A DNA stretch of 64,000 bases from Sipunculus nudus (Eukaryota > Annelida > Sipuncula > Golfingiida > Sipunculidae), in assembly GCA_026874595.1 (NCBI GenBank), contig CM049308.1, positions 37,158,527-37,222,526 on the forward strand, in the 5' to 3' direction. The translations under genes and the position numbers were made by a program. This document shows, piece by piece, positions 54,025 to 64,000 of this stretch; positions within the stretch are counted from its first letter, which is position 1, and the number at the start of each line of letters is the position of its first letter. The notes beneath the pieces were generated by a model. The model was not told the DNA's origin and did not search any database. It saw nothing but the letters and a program-made list of their open reading frames with translations.

Positions 54025-54162
54025 TTTTACCAACAACCATACATGCTTCTGTTTTCATATTTCATATTTATGTATTAAAAGGGTGGTCAAGAATCTCCGG
54101 CATATTTAGGAATTAAAGGGTCAAGGTCACAAGCCACCGTTGTTCGTGAAGAAGGTAAGTTT

Positions 54163-55215
54163 TTAGCCAGGCTTACTGTTAAGTCATCTCAGCTATAGCC
54201 ATCACCCTTTGTCGGTCCGGCTGTTCAGTTATCTGGCCTACGTCCTTTAACAGGGAGCAAATCGTAACCGTTAGACCTAGAAACTACTAACTGCACATCC
54301 AGGGAGGTCTTTTGCGAATCTCCTTGGAAACCTGAAATTAGGTCATCATGACCTATATATACGACTTACGGGCCAAAAACTTGATTTTGAGTGCCCAGAC
54401 AGTCAGATGGGGCACCCAGGGAGGTCCTTGGCAAATCTCCTTTGAATTCTGAAATACGGCCCCTAAATTCTTATAATACATCTCAAATACGGTCAGATAG
54501 GGCACAAATTGTATCCTTAAGCCCTAAAATCTATAAACTTCTAACTGCACATCCCGGGAGATCCCAGGCAGATCTGCTTGGAAACCGAATTAGGTCATAA
54601 TGACCTATAAATTGCGACCTACGGGCCGAAAACATGATTTTGAGCGCCCAGACAGTCAGACGGGGCACAAATTATATCGATTAGTCCTAAAATCATCTCA
54701 CCTTCCATTCAGGGAGGTTCTAGACAAATGTCCTTGGAAACATGAAATAAGGTCACCGTGACCTATACTCTGCGACCTTATAGGAGAAAGATGTCATTTG
54801 AGCACCCTTAATGTCAGATGGGCACAAATTGTATCTGTTCAGCCTAGAATCTTCTATTGTAACATTCTGGGAGGTCCTGGGCAAATGTCCTTGGAAACAT
54901 GAAATTAGGTCACCGTGACCTATATTCTGCGACCTAATAGGAAAAAGATGCCAAATGTGTACCCAGACAGTCAGACGGGGCACTAACTGTATCTATAAGG
55001 CCTTGAATCGTCCAACGTAACATTCAGAGGGGTCCTAAGCAAATTTCTTTGAATTTCTGAAATTTTGTCTTGGTGACCTATATTCTGCGACCTGTTGAAA
55101 AAAGATTTATATGAGCATTCTGAATATCGGATGGACACAAACCGTATCTGTTAGGCCTAGAATCTTCTAACGAAATATGTGGGGAGGTTCTGGGTAATTT
55201 TTCTTTGGAAACCAA
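54163..55215 (+). mobile_element. Family G repeat: units of about 150-165 bp
   Basis: The start TTTTAGCCAGGCTTACTG, AGTCATCTCAGCTATAGCCA, TCACCCTTTGTCGG is a family A-like cap. Units repeat CAGACAGTCAGACGGGGCAC, CATTCAGGGAGGTCCT, CTTGGAAAC(C/A)TGAAATTAGGT and GTGACCTATA. Part of the unit (GGAAACCTGAAATTAGGTC) is shared with family A units, so the two cores are related. The 3' end is not found. Confidence 0.7.
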
Positions 55216-55245
55216 GGAAGATTCTAGTCCTAATGGATGACATTT

Positions 55246-55330
55246 TCGTAGCGTTTTTCACACTATATGGTCCGTCTCTGTATTGTTTACTTAATATTTG
55301 GGATAGACCATTTAGTGTGAAAAACGCAGA
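55246..55330. repeat. Short inverted repeat (stem about 22 bp)
   Basis: GCGTTTTTCACACTATATGG then TCC is mirrored by GACCATTTAGTGTGAAAAAC then GC around a loop of about 35 bp. This may be a tiny MITE or the fused ends of a larger element. Confidence 0.65.
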
Positions 55331-56340
55331 TAAGTAATAGCTATTTAGAAATAACCAGGAAAAGTAACACATTTAACCGAAATATACCCTAATAGCAATT
55401 CAAGCGCCTGTGCCTATGCTGGCCAGACGGTTATTTTTACTGGGTCTTGGATGCTGAGGGTAAATAATCAGAAAGCTTCCCGGGTGCTTTGGACAGAAAG
55501 CCTGTTCGGTTCCTGTGCCTTAGTGAATAAAATGCCCGGACCATCTTTATCTTATTAATCTTTCTCTACATTCCATAATATGAAAGCTTAATTTTTTAGC
55601 CTTTGATCTCTTCTAACATTCCGCCATAAGTACAATACGTTGCATACTTTAAATTCATGAACTCAGTTCTAACGGTTTCCTTCTGGTTTCACGGATGAAA
55701 AAATAACATCACGTGCACCGGTAATGTTAAATTACTACTTCCAATATTTGCATCCATTTTGCTTACTCATACTTTTAACAGTCGTGTTATGCTTTTAACT
55801 GAATCTGATCTATGCCTGTCCTCCACATAGCTGTCCATATAACTGACTTATTTGCCCGTTTGAACTACAGGTAACAATATCTGAAGATTTATGTTACGCT
55901 ACGTGACCTGCCAAGAAATGACTTCTTTCAGGTCAATATCTGCATGCTTTATGTTCTTACCGTCATCTCTTTTAGTGCTGTTTAGATGCTCATCTTGTCA
56001 CCTTTGACCAAGTACAGTAATTTTGCGTACATCATTCGCTTTAAGCGTGTCTGCCGCTGCACAGTTTCAATAGCATTTTGCTGCTGAAATTGCTGAGGTG
56101 TTCCTATAAACTCTGACGCTATGCTCCATAACACTGAGGTCTATGTGAGATATTGAAAAAAGTTATTTTAATACAACATATATCAAGTGGTATATATATA
56201 TGAACAGACCTTTTTGGTAATGTGTGGATTGATCCAGATTTCAAATGGTAAACTGATGATCTATAGCCAGGAATTCAAATAGTCGTGAATAAACGAATAT
56301 TGGACTTGAGTCATGACACAAGTCATACGGCGTTAAACAG
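55331..56340. other. No gene seen; CpG-normal DNA
   Basis: CpG dinucleotides are common: 13 counted in 55681-56280. No splice-bounded coding segment recognised. Confidence 0.5.
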
Positions 56341-56349
56341 CTGGTGACC

Positions 56350-56650
56350 TTTAACAACAGGGTACAAGTGATGGATTCACACAAAAGAATACATGTAAAC
56401 CAAAGTGAACATCCATCTGTGTGCATGGTAACAAGTTATTTTTTTTTTGTGTCGCGCACCAATTGGCTATCGTCCAGTAACCCGTGCGAGAATTGCTTGT
56501 ATTCTTGCGGTCAGTAATTCAACAAATATGCGGTGGATTAACCAATTTGCTGAGTTAGAACGGGATATTTCTCGCATATGATATAGATGTTGTGAGATGT
56601 ACACAAAACTATCTAACGATTTTTTGTGACAGTGTTCCTATATACAGGCC
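56350..56650 (+). repeat. Diverged duplication, copy 2
   Basis: See 52690-53010. This copy keeps CpG-containing variants (GTGTCGCGCACC, CCCGTGCGAG, TTGCGGTCAG). Confidence 0.6.
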
Positions 56651-59206
56651 TTGAGTCGTTGTCCAAAATTACGAACATATTTGATTTCTCATCTATAGCC
56701 ATCCAGTATGGTTCTCGTCATATCTAAGCATGGCACTCGGAATTCATTTATATAATGGCGCCAGATCTCAGACTTTCAGTGTGGTGTAACAACGATGATA
56801 TAACACTCATGAAATAACACTTTAATAAATGAATTTGCAGAATAAGTATAAAACTAATTAATATATTTGGAATAACATGTTATGAAAAGCCTATATGAGA
56901 TACCAAACTTTCGATTATGTCTTATCAGGTAAATGAGAAAAAAATCCGTGAATGAAATGCTTTAATTCCGCCATATTATATACCTTTGGTACGGTCAAGT
57001 TGTTCAGTATAATTACAAAAACTGGACTAAATATTTTTTTTAATCTTGCTTCCACAGGTAATAAACATATTTGGCACCACAGAAAACACATCACTTGGCC
57101 CATTATATAGATATGATCAGCTATTTGCCATTTACTGGTAATTATACCGACGGGAATTAAGGGTGAATTATATAGATATGAAACAAAATCAGGTATGATC
57201 TGATGAAAAGAGGCAGGGTTCTGGTCTTCTATTATATGCATCCATACACAACGTTTCATACCTAACTGTTGTGATGTTCCCATATAGCATTAGTTTCTAT
57301 ATACGTACGCTGTACTGTATATTACTGCAGGGACATTTAGCTAATGGGTCTTCGCGACAGGGCCAGTGTTTAGATCTTTACGGGAAATAGTTATGCCGCG
57401 AGCCTATATATCTCTTCTATATACTCTACTCCATGACTTGAAGGCAAATATCTCGGTGTTTTTGCCTTTTACCTGCGTGTTTTACCGTTTTACCGTTCTG
57501 TGAATGGAAATGGTACTTTGTATGGATATCATACGATATTTAACACCAGTAGACATATTTGATGTAAAAATGGTATATATTGCACTGGCGTATAAACAAG
57601 GTCCATGTCGATACCAGTTTTCAAGAAGGTTGCAAAAAAATTAATTGTTTATGAACGATAAATAGTTGAGAAGGGTGAGATAAATCCAGTCAAATAGAAA
57701 AAGATGAATAATTTACAGAGCGCCATGCAAGAGAATGTTGTAGCCCATATGCTGCAAAATATATAATGCATGTCAGCTCATTTTACGAAGGAGCCAAGTA
57801 ATTATATATATATATATATATATCGTAGAAAAGTTATGTATGGCTATACTTGCGTGTAAAAAAACTCAATAGAACGATGTTCTTTTTTAATCAAAATACG
57901 TATGCTTTAAAGACCAGTCTAGACAACCACGGAAGTTCAGTGATGGAATTGGCAATTTGCAAAATGATATATGTTCGCGTGACGCAATAAAGGTATATCT
58001 AAATATACCTATTTATAACGATGGTAATTTGGTCTAGATAATGTACACTCTGTCAATATATGTGCGTTGCGACTCTTTCGATGGTCAGACCAATCCAGTA
58101 CAGGGCACTCTCCGGTATAGTGGATGGGTTATACATTCTTCCATAAATATTTGCCTCGACATTGCTGGCAGATTTATGGTGATTCGCTGAACTCATTTCT
58201 GCACTTATTCGGATCTGCGAGTCCGCATCACCGGGGCCCTCCTCGCGATGTGGCGCTTTAAAACTCACTCAAGTTCTTTGAAGGACCAGTAGCATGTTGA
58301 TTTTGATAAGAAAATGAAAAGCGTTAGAAACCAGGGCAGGTGGTTTTTGAACCAATAACCGTTTCCTATAATAACTTAAGAAATATATACTTTAATTATG
58401 TTTATGGTATCCTAACGTGTATAAAATATATTTATGGACATATATACCGGCGGAACTGGCCGCTTGTTATCTGTGTTTATTCAGTACATACTTGTGGTGT
58501 TTTTACCTGTTATTCCGTCTCGCTCCTGCATGCCGGGCCTGAGATGGCAAGCGGAAGGTAAAATGAAGTTAACGAGCCTCCCTGCTTCACAGCGTGGCGT
58601 GACCATGTCCAACGTGCCATTACGGGAAATTGTTTTGCCACTTGGCGAGTTCTCCTGCATCCTAAATGCCCAACCATTCACGGAAGTATATTTCTTTTAT
58701 TAACACCTGCCATTCTCATTCGCAGTGTTCACCAGCCGATTTAGTATTGATTAGATCCTGTGTCGACTTCAGAAATTCCTACTGGATCCACCTTCTTATC
58801 TTTCTTGATAGAACTGCGTGTTCCTTTGTTATACTAACTTTGTTTTATAGAAATTCATTTGCAAATTTGTTCCTATATAGTATAATAAGCAAAGTCGGAT
58901 TACAGAACAAAAAAAACGTATTTATACACTTATACAATCCAAGAGAATAGGGGTCAGTTTAGTTTATTAGAATAGTGTCCATATATAGTCATTTAACATG
59001 AACATTACAAGAACTGTGCGTGTGTGTTCTGCATGCATGAGGATTTCCAAGAATTAGAATCGGATATATTTCCTGCTTCACACAAAATGTTTGTTGTATA
59101 TGGTATACGGTACAACGTCAAAACGCAGTCATGGATATTGAGTATATATATACATATATAAATATATATATATATATACATATATAAATGCAAGAATCAG
59201 TGCTCA

Positions 59207-59243
<37 letters not shown>

Positions 59244-59996
59244 GTACTCGTCTTGTATATTGTTAAAGTAGATCTGTAGACATGCCAAAACCTATATCGT
59301 ATGCGATACACCTGCAAGGTATGATTATAACACCGGTTGGCATTTTCATTCATTAATGACGGTATAACGAGTGAGCTGGAAGATATGTATATTTTTAAAG
59401 CCAGCTGTTCAGATGCCTTATACTTGTAGAATGTTATAATATATGACTTATTCGTGGTACGTATTGATGAGCTCTAGGTCATTCGTACTTAGTACAGTTT
59501 ATTACACACCTGGTGACGGATGTTTGAGCTGGCTGTTAGTAAACAAAGTATACGTGCACATGTTATCGAATAGAAAATCTATGTGACAGGAGCTGGTTGA
59601 TTGCGCATGTGCTGGAGCTGAAAGTTTCTAGATACTGTGGTGACAGCATGTGAAGCAATTAACGCTTTCCTTCGTCTTTAGCAAAACTCCGGTTCGCCGA
59701 TTTGCCGAATGCTTTCCTTGATGAACGTGTTTTGACTAGGGTTGGCGTCCATTTTGGATTAACATGTAGATATATAAAAGTCTGCACAGTCTGGGATACT
59801 GATTTTTTCATGGTTCATTTTTTTATTTTATTTATTCAATACAGGGAATAGGCCATAACAAAGGCTTTCTGTCTGCATGCAGGACACTATATATGTTGAG
59901 ACTTGTTTCAACTGCACGTGGTTCCCATGGTCGATCATATCTGTTCGCACAAATGCTCTTACAAAGAAAAGTTTGGTCAGTTTAGTTCAAATGTGG

Positions 59997-60066
<70 letters not shown>

Positions 60067-61055
60067 CGGAGTGAACTTAATACATGATATAAACACTTTT
60101 TGTCGTAAGAGATTTTATACGCTTAAATCATCTGATACATGCAGGTTCTTTGTATACCCCGGCGAAGACAACTCATATTGTCTTCATGCTGCCTTCAAGA
60201 TCTGTCAATTCTCTCATCTGTTTCAAAGACAAGGGCACATAACCGATATACCGCATGCGGGCCCTCCCAAAATTCAACACATGTATATATAGACTCCGGT
60301 GTAAGGAACGGGGCAAATTTAACACATTGGTTGGCCTACTTGTATGAAAAGGCACCCTGCATAAGACCTAGGTCTAGTCCAAACTTGAAATTTTGATATA
60401 GGTCCTGATGCATGTACTCACAGTGGAAACATGCACACAGGATGTTTCCCCCCATCTCAGAATGTAAGACCCTTGCTAGTGAAAAAAGTAAAAGGTCAGA
60501 TTTCTCAGGAATGGCAGGACAAGAAATTTAATATAAGTATGTAAACTATTTTAAATGGCGCCATGTTTACGATTTTTTTTATAGAATGACAGGTTATAGC
60601 TGTTTGTGCATCCTTTAGCATGGCCCAAATTGTAACTTTTATATCTTCATGTAATGAAAAGTCCTGAGGGGACTGGCCGGAAAAGATCATGCAGGTCTTG
60701 CGACATATATATTCGGATAGAAAACGGGCGTGAACACCTCATAAAAGGAAGATTGCTCATTGAAAAGAAATAAGAATTTCATATTTCATGGGAAAGGCTT
60801 GTGGCGCAACTTGCTAGAGTTCCCCATTTTTACACATTCTTACTTATTTTTTTTAGACTACAGTCCACAATACAGTCCTGCTGCCAAATATACTATAAAA
60901 GCGATCTCCAAATTTTGCAATTGGCAGTCTTTAAATGAACAAAAATTCTAGAGGATATACATGCGCCATCGACAGTCAAATCTATCTGCAATCAAATATA
61001 TGGCTGCCAGGCATGCATGCAGCGGTTCATTTCGCATCGATCATATCAAGAACCG
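56651..61055. other. No supported gene; AT microsatellites
   Basis: Contains (AT)n runs at about 57799-57825, 59140-59180, 59210-59241 and 59997-60062. The longest open frame (minus strand 56915-57283, 122 codons) has no recognisable domain and lacks support. Nothing else is identified in 4.4 kb. Confidence 0.5.
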
Positions 61056-61063
61056 TTGGAGCA

Positions 61064-61616
61064 CAGGCGCATGAATTCCTATTTATAATATAAAGTCCTC
61101 ATATCTCCAATTTTCTTAAAGATACTACGACGAAATCAGGTCAAACGACCCAATAATAAAACGATAATACCGTGTTTTCTCTTGTAATATGACAAGGTAG
61201 GCAAGTCAGCCAAGACCGTTTGTGCGATAATGAGGGAAGTTACGTCCTCGACCTGCTTATACTCGCTTTATCTTCCTTTTATGCGTAATCCATATTATCG
61301 TTCAATACTACGGAAGTTACAGAATCAAATCCATCCAATCTCTATTGTTTTCAACCATTACTACAAGCTACCTAGATAACCTTTTGTGGTGATGTCTGCA
61401 TTTCGACGCCGTCCATTCCAAACGGTGGCGGAAGCGGCCTTCGTTAGTCCTGCGCAGTGGCATGACCTCACGTGACCTATCGCGAATGGCCGCCGTCGAA
61501 AGGTTTGGCTGACTTGCCTTCCTTGTCATATTACAAGTGAAAACACGGTATTACCGTAGTATCTCTGAGATATGAAGACTTTATTATAAATACTAAAATA
61601 GGGATTCAAACGCCTG
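61064..61616. mobile_element. 0.55-kb inverted-repeat element (large MITE)
   Basis: The outer arms begin CAGGCG and end CGCCTG. The arms (about 61064-61218 and 61497-61616) pair over roughly 110-150 bp with indels: blocks CTATTTATAATA, AAAGTCCTCATATCTC, GATACTACG, ATACCGTGTTTTC, CTTGTAATATGACAAGG and GGCAAGTCAGCCAA occur inverted on the other side. The central 280 bp is unique-looking and CpG-rich. No coding capacity. Confidence 0.8.
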
Positions 61617-61654
61617 TTGTTGGAGTAACTGCGGTGAGATTATATTATATGATT

Positions 61655-64000
61655 TTTAGCGAACCTGTGAGCTTATGCGATGGTGTGGTGTCGTCCGTCG
61701 TCTGTACGTTAACCCATATTATCTTGAAAACGGCAAGAGTAAGCATCACGAAATTTTATCCAAAAAATTAGTCATCTAAAAAACTCTATTAGATTTTGCT
61801 TATTTTTTGGCTAACTGCATTTTCTTAGATTTTATAGGGAAAAGCAAAAAAAAAAAGCTTTAAAAATCTTCTACTCCAAAACTGTTCAGACAAATTGTCC
61901 AATATTTTACAGAAATGATTCCTGGAACAATCTTTCTCAAGTTTGTTCGAATGGTTTAAGTTCGGTGATTTTTGGCCGAGTTACATGAAGTTGAACTTAG
62001 TCATCTGTCCAAAAAAAGCATACTTAAATTACAATCTCAGAAACGGCTGGAGCTATCATCACCAAATTTTATGCCATTGTTGGTCACTTGAGTCATATCT
62101 GAAATTGAGGTATAGGTGGCGCCACCTGCATCGGCCTTTATTGTAGGGGGGTCATCAGTGCCCGTATCATACTGACGGCTACAAAAAACTTCTTCTCTGA
62201 AACTATATGGCCAAATTGTTTAATATCGCACAGAAATGATCCTAGGGTAGTGCTTTCTGAAGTTTGTTCAAATGGTCTCAGTTCAGTGACTTTTGGCTGA
62301 GTCATGGGAAACTGAATTTAGTCATATGCTGTAACAGCCCATTTTAGCTCAGTGGCTACAAAGATCTTCTTCTCAAAAACCACTGGGCCAAATTCTTAAA
62401 TCTCATACATTAATTATCCTTAGATGTTGATAATTCAAGTTTGTTCAAATAGTTTTGGTTCAGAGATTTTTGGCTGAGTTATGGGAAGCTTAACTTAACC
62501 ATTTTGCTGTATTTTCTCATACGAGTGATAAACCTGTAAAACGGTTTTTGACTGATGCCACTGAGGCCAATTTGTTTAATATTTTACAAGAATAATCCCC
62601 TGAATAATTCTTATAATAATTGTCTTTTATGGTTCCAAAGAATGAATTTTGGCTGAATTATAAAGATTGAATTGAGTAATTTACCATATATGTTAGCTGT
62701 GTGAAGCAGATCCATCTATCCTGGCACCAGTTTATCAGCATCCGTTGCATCATGCCTCTCTAGACATTTAGATTTCAGGTTATCTATGGTTAATATTGAC
62801 AAGAATGTTTTTTAAAAGCTTTTAAAAAAATGTAGATTTATGATTTAAGATATTCCTCATGCCAGTCAATGTTTACAATCACAGGTATACAGCTCTCTGT
62901 GGGTATATGAAGACGGCTGTACATGGATTATAAATAATTGGTATCCATACTCAACTTAATTCATGATTTTGCCATCAGTGAGATGTATCTGTATTATAAT
63001 TTTAATCTAAAATTTTAATTTAAAGCTAGCATCATGAAATTTAATGCAAAAAATTAGCCATCTGAAAAATTCAGCATTTTCTTAGATTTTATAGAGAAAA
63101 AGCTAAAAATCTTCTCCTCCGAAACTGTCAAGCCAAATTGTTCAATATTTCACAGAAATAATCATTCATACCATCAGCTATCATCACCAAATTTTATGCC
63201 AGTGTTGGTCACATCAGTCATATATGAAATTCAGGTATTGGTGGTGCCACCTGCATTGACCTTTTATTGTACGGGGTCATTGGTCAACTGTACATTAACC
63301 CATAATTTCTCAGGAATAGCAGGAGCTACCATCCCCAGATTTTATGCAATAATCTGTCACATATCAAATTTTGTGGGATTCAGCTTATTCTTTTGCTATC
63401 TGCATTTAATTAGATTTTATAGGGAAAAAGCTGAAAAACTTTTAAAAGTCTTCTTCTTGTAAACGGTCCAGCCAAATTGTTCAATATTTTACAGAAATGA
63501 TCCCAGAAGCAAGCCCTCTCAAGTTTGTTCAAATGGTTTGCATTTGATGAATTTTAGTGTTACATGAATTTGAACAGTCATTTGGCCAACTAAGCATACT
63601 CACAAAGTAATCTCAGAAATGACAGAAGCTAGCATTACCAAGTATTGTGCAAATGTTGGTCTTATGACTCATATTTGAAGTTGCAGATTTTGTGGTGCCA
63701 CCTACATTGACCTGTTTTTTATGGGCAAAACCTCACAATTTTAGCCTCTTTCAGCTTAAAATGTTTTTGATGAAACTGTCAAGTTGAATCGTTCAATCTT
63801 TCAAAAGAATTATCCTAGGACATGGTTCTTTCAATCATATCAGAAAAGCTTTACTTGGTCTTATGGCCATTTTAATGTCTATTTCAAACTGAGGACTGCA
63901 AAACTGTTCTTCTACAAAATTATTGTTTCAGTTATAACTTCTGTAACATTGCACAAAAATTATTCTTAGGTGGCCTTTGTTCAGGTTTACTTGAATGATT
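61655..64000 (+). mobile_element. Family B repeat, copy 2 (cut by the window end)
   Basis: TTTTTAGCGAACCTGTGAGC, TTATGCGATGGTGTGGTGTC, GTCCGTCGTCTGTACGTTAA is the less decayed form of the cap seen at 30471. The core blocks correspond in order to copy 1. GGTGGCGCCACCTGC at 62116-62130 is the intact palindrome that is degraded in copy 1. The 3' end lies beyond the window. Confidence 0.75.

Noticed and set aside
56915-57283. 122-codon open frame on the minus strand
   Set aside because: No domain, no splice context and composition like the surrounding AT-rich DNA. Length alone is weak evidence here.
59877-60292. Open frames containing long YIYIYI runs
   Set aside because: These are translations of an (AT)n microsatellite.

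Overview
This window looks like nuclear DNA of a marine invertebrate. A lophotrochozoan, most likely a mollusc, fits best, but no species is assigned. The grounds are a spliced gene with consensus GT-AG introns, intron-dense low-GC sequence, many families of a repeat class with GTCC/GTCT-rich 5' ends, and CpG depletion confined to the gene region, as expected from gene-body methylation. There is no bacterial gene, operon, rRNA or CRISPR array.

Only one gene is well supported. It is a plus-strand F-box/WD40-repeat protein whose 11 coding exons run from 12304 to 48475. All exon phases agree and splice to a 446-residue protein: an N-terminal F-box, an FBXW7-like linker, and about eight WD40 blades. 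It is predicted to be the substrate receptor of an SCF ubiquitin ligase. Introns 1-8 are short (0.35-1.6 kb). Intron 9 is 7.4 kb and intron 10 is 20.6 kb, and both are swollen by repeats. The last codons and the stop codon lie inside the first unit of a roughly 2.6-kb minisatellite (about 48440-51090), which would form most of the 3' UTR.

Layout: 1-11 kb is transposon-rich and CpG-containing. It holds a 3.3-kb terminal-inverted-repeat element made of GGTTC/GAACC blocks, nested in an older repeat; a 2-kb foldback-like element with palindromic GTGCGCAC arrays carrying a decayed LINE; a 1.57-kb element with TACCGT termini; and a tRNA-derived sequence. 11-53 kb is the CpG-poor gene with its intronic repeats. 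53-64 kb is CpG-richer flank with more repeats, a 0.55-kb inverted-repeat element and a second copy of a 2-kb repeat, with no supported gene.

The most interesting pattern is a group of at least seven repeat families (A-G here) with one shared design: a 5' hairpin, usually a CTATAG-N-N-ATCAC-type motif and a GTCC-rich run; a core of 145-340-bp tandem units that differs between families; and, where the 3' end survives, a hairpin followed by CTTGT or CTAGT. One copy interrupts a local tandem repeat, so its boundaries can be read, and it shows insertion between T residues without an evident long target duplication. This resembles non-autonomous Helitron-like (Helentron/HINE-type) elements. All the copies recognised inside the gene lie in the sense orientation.
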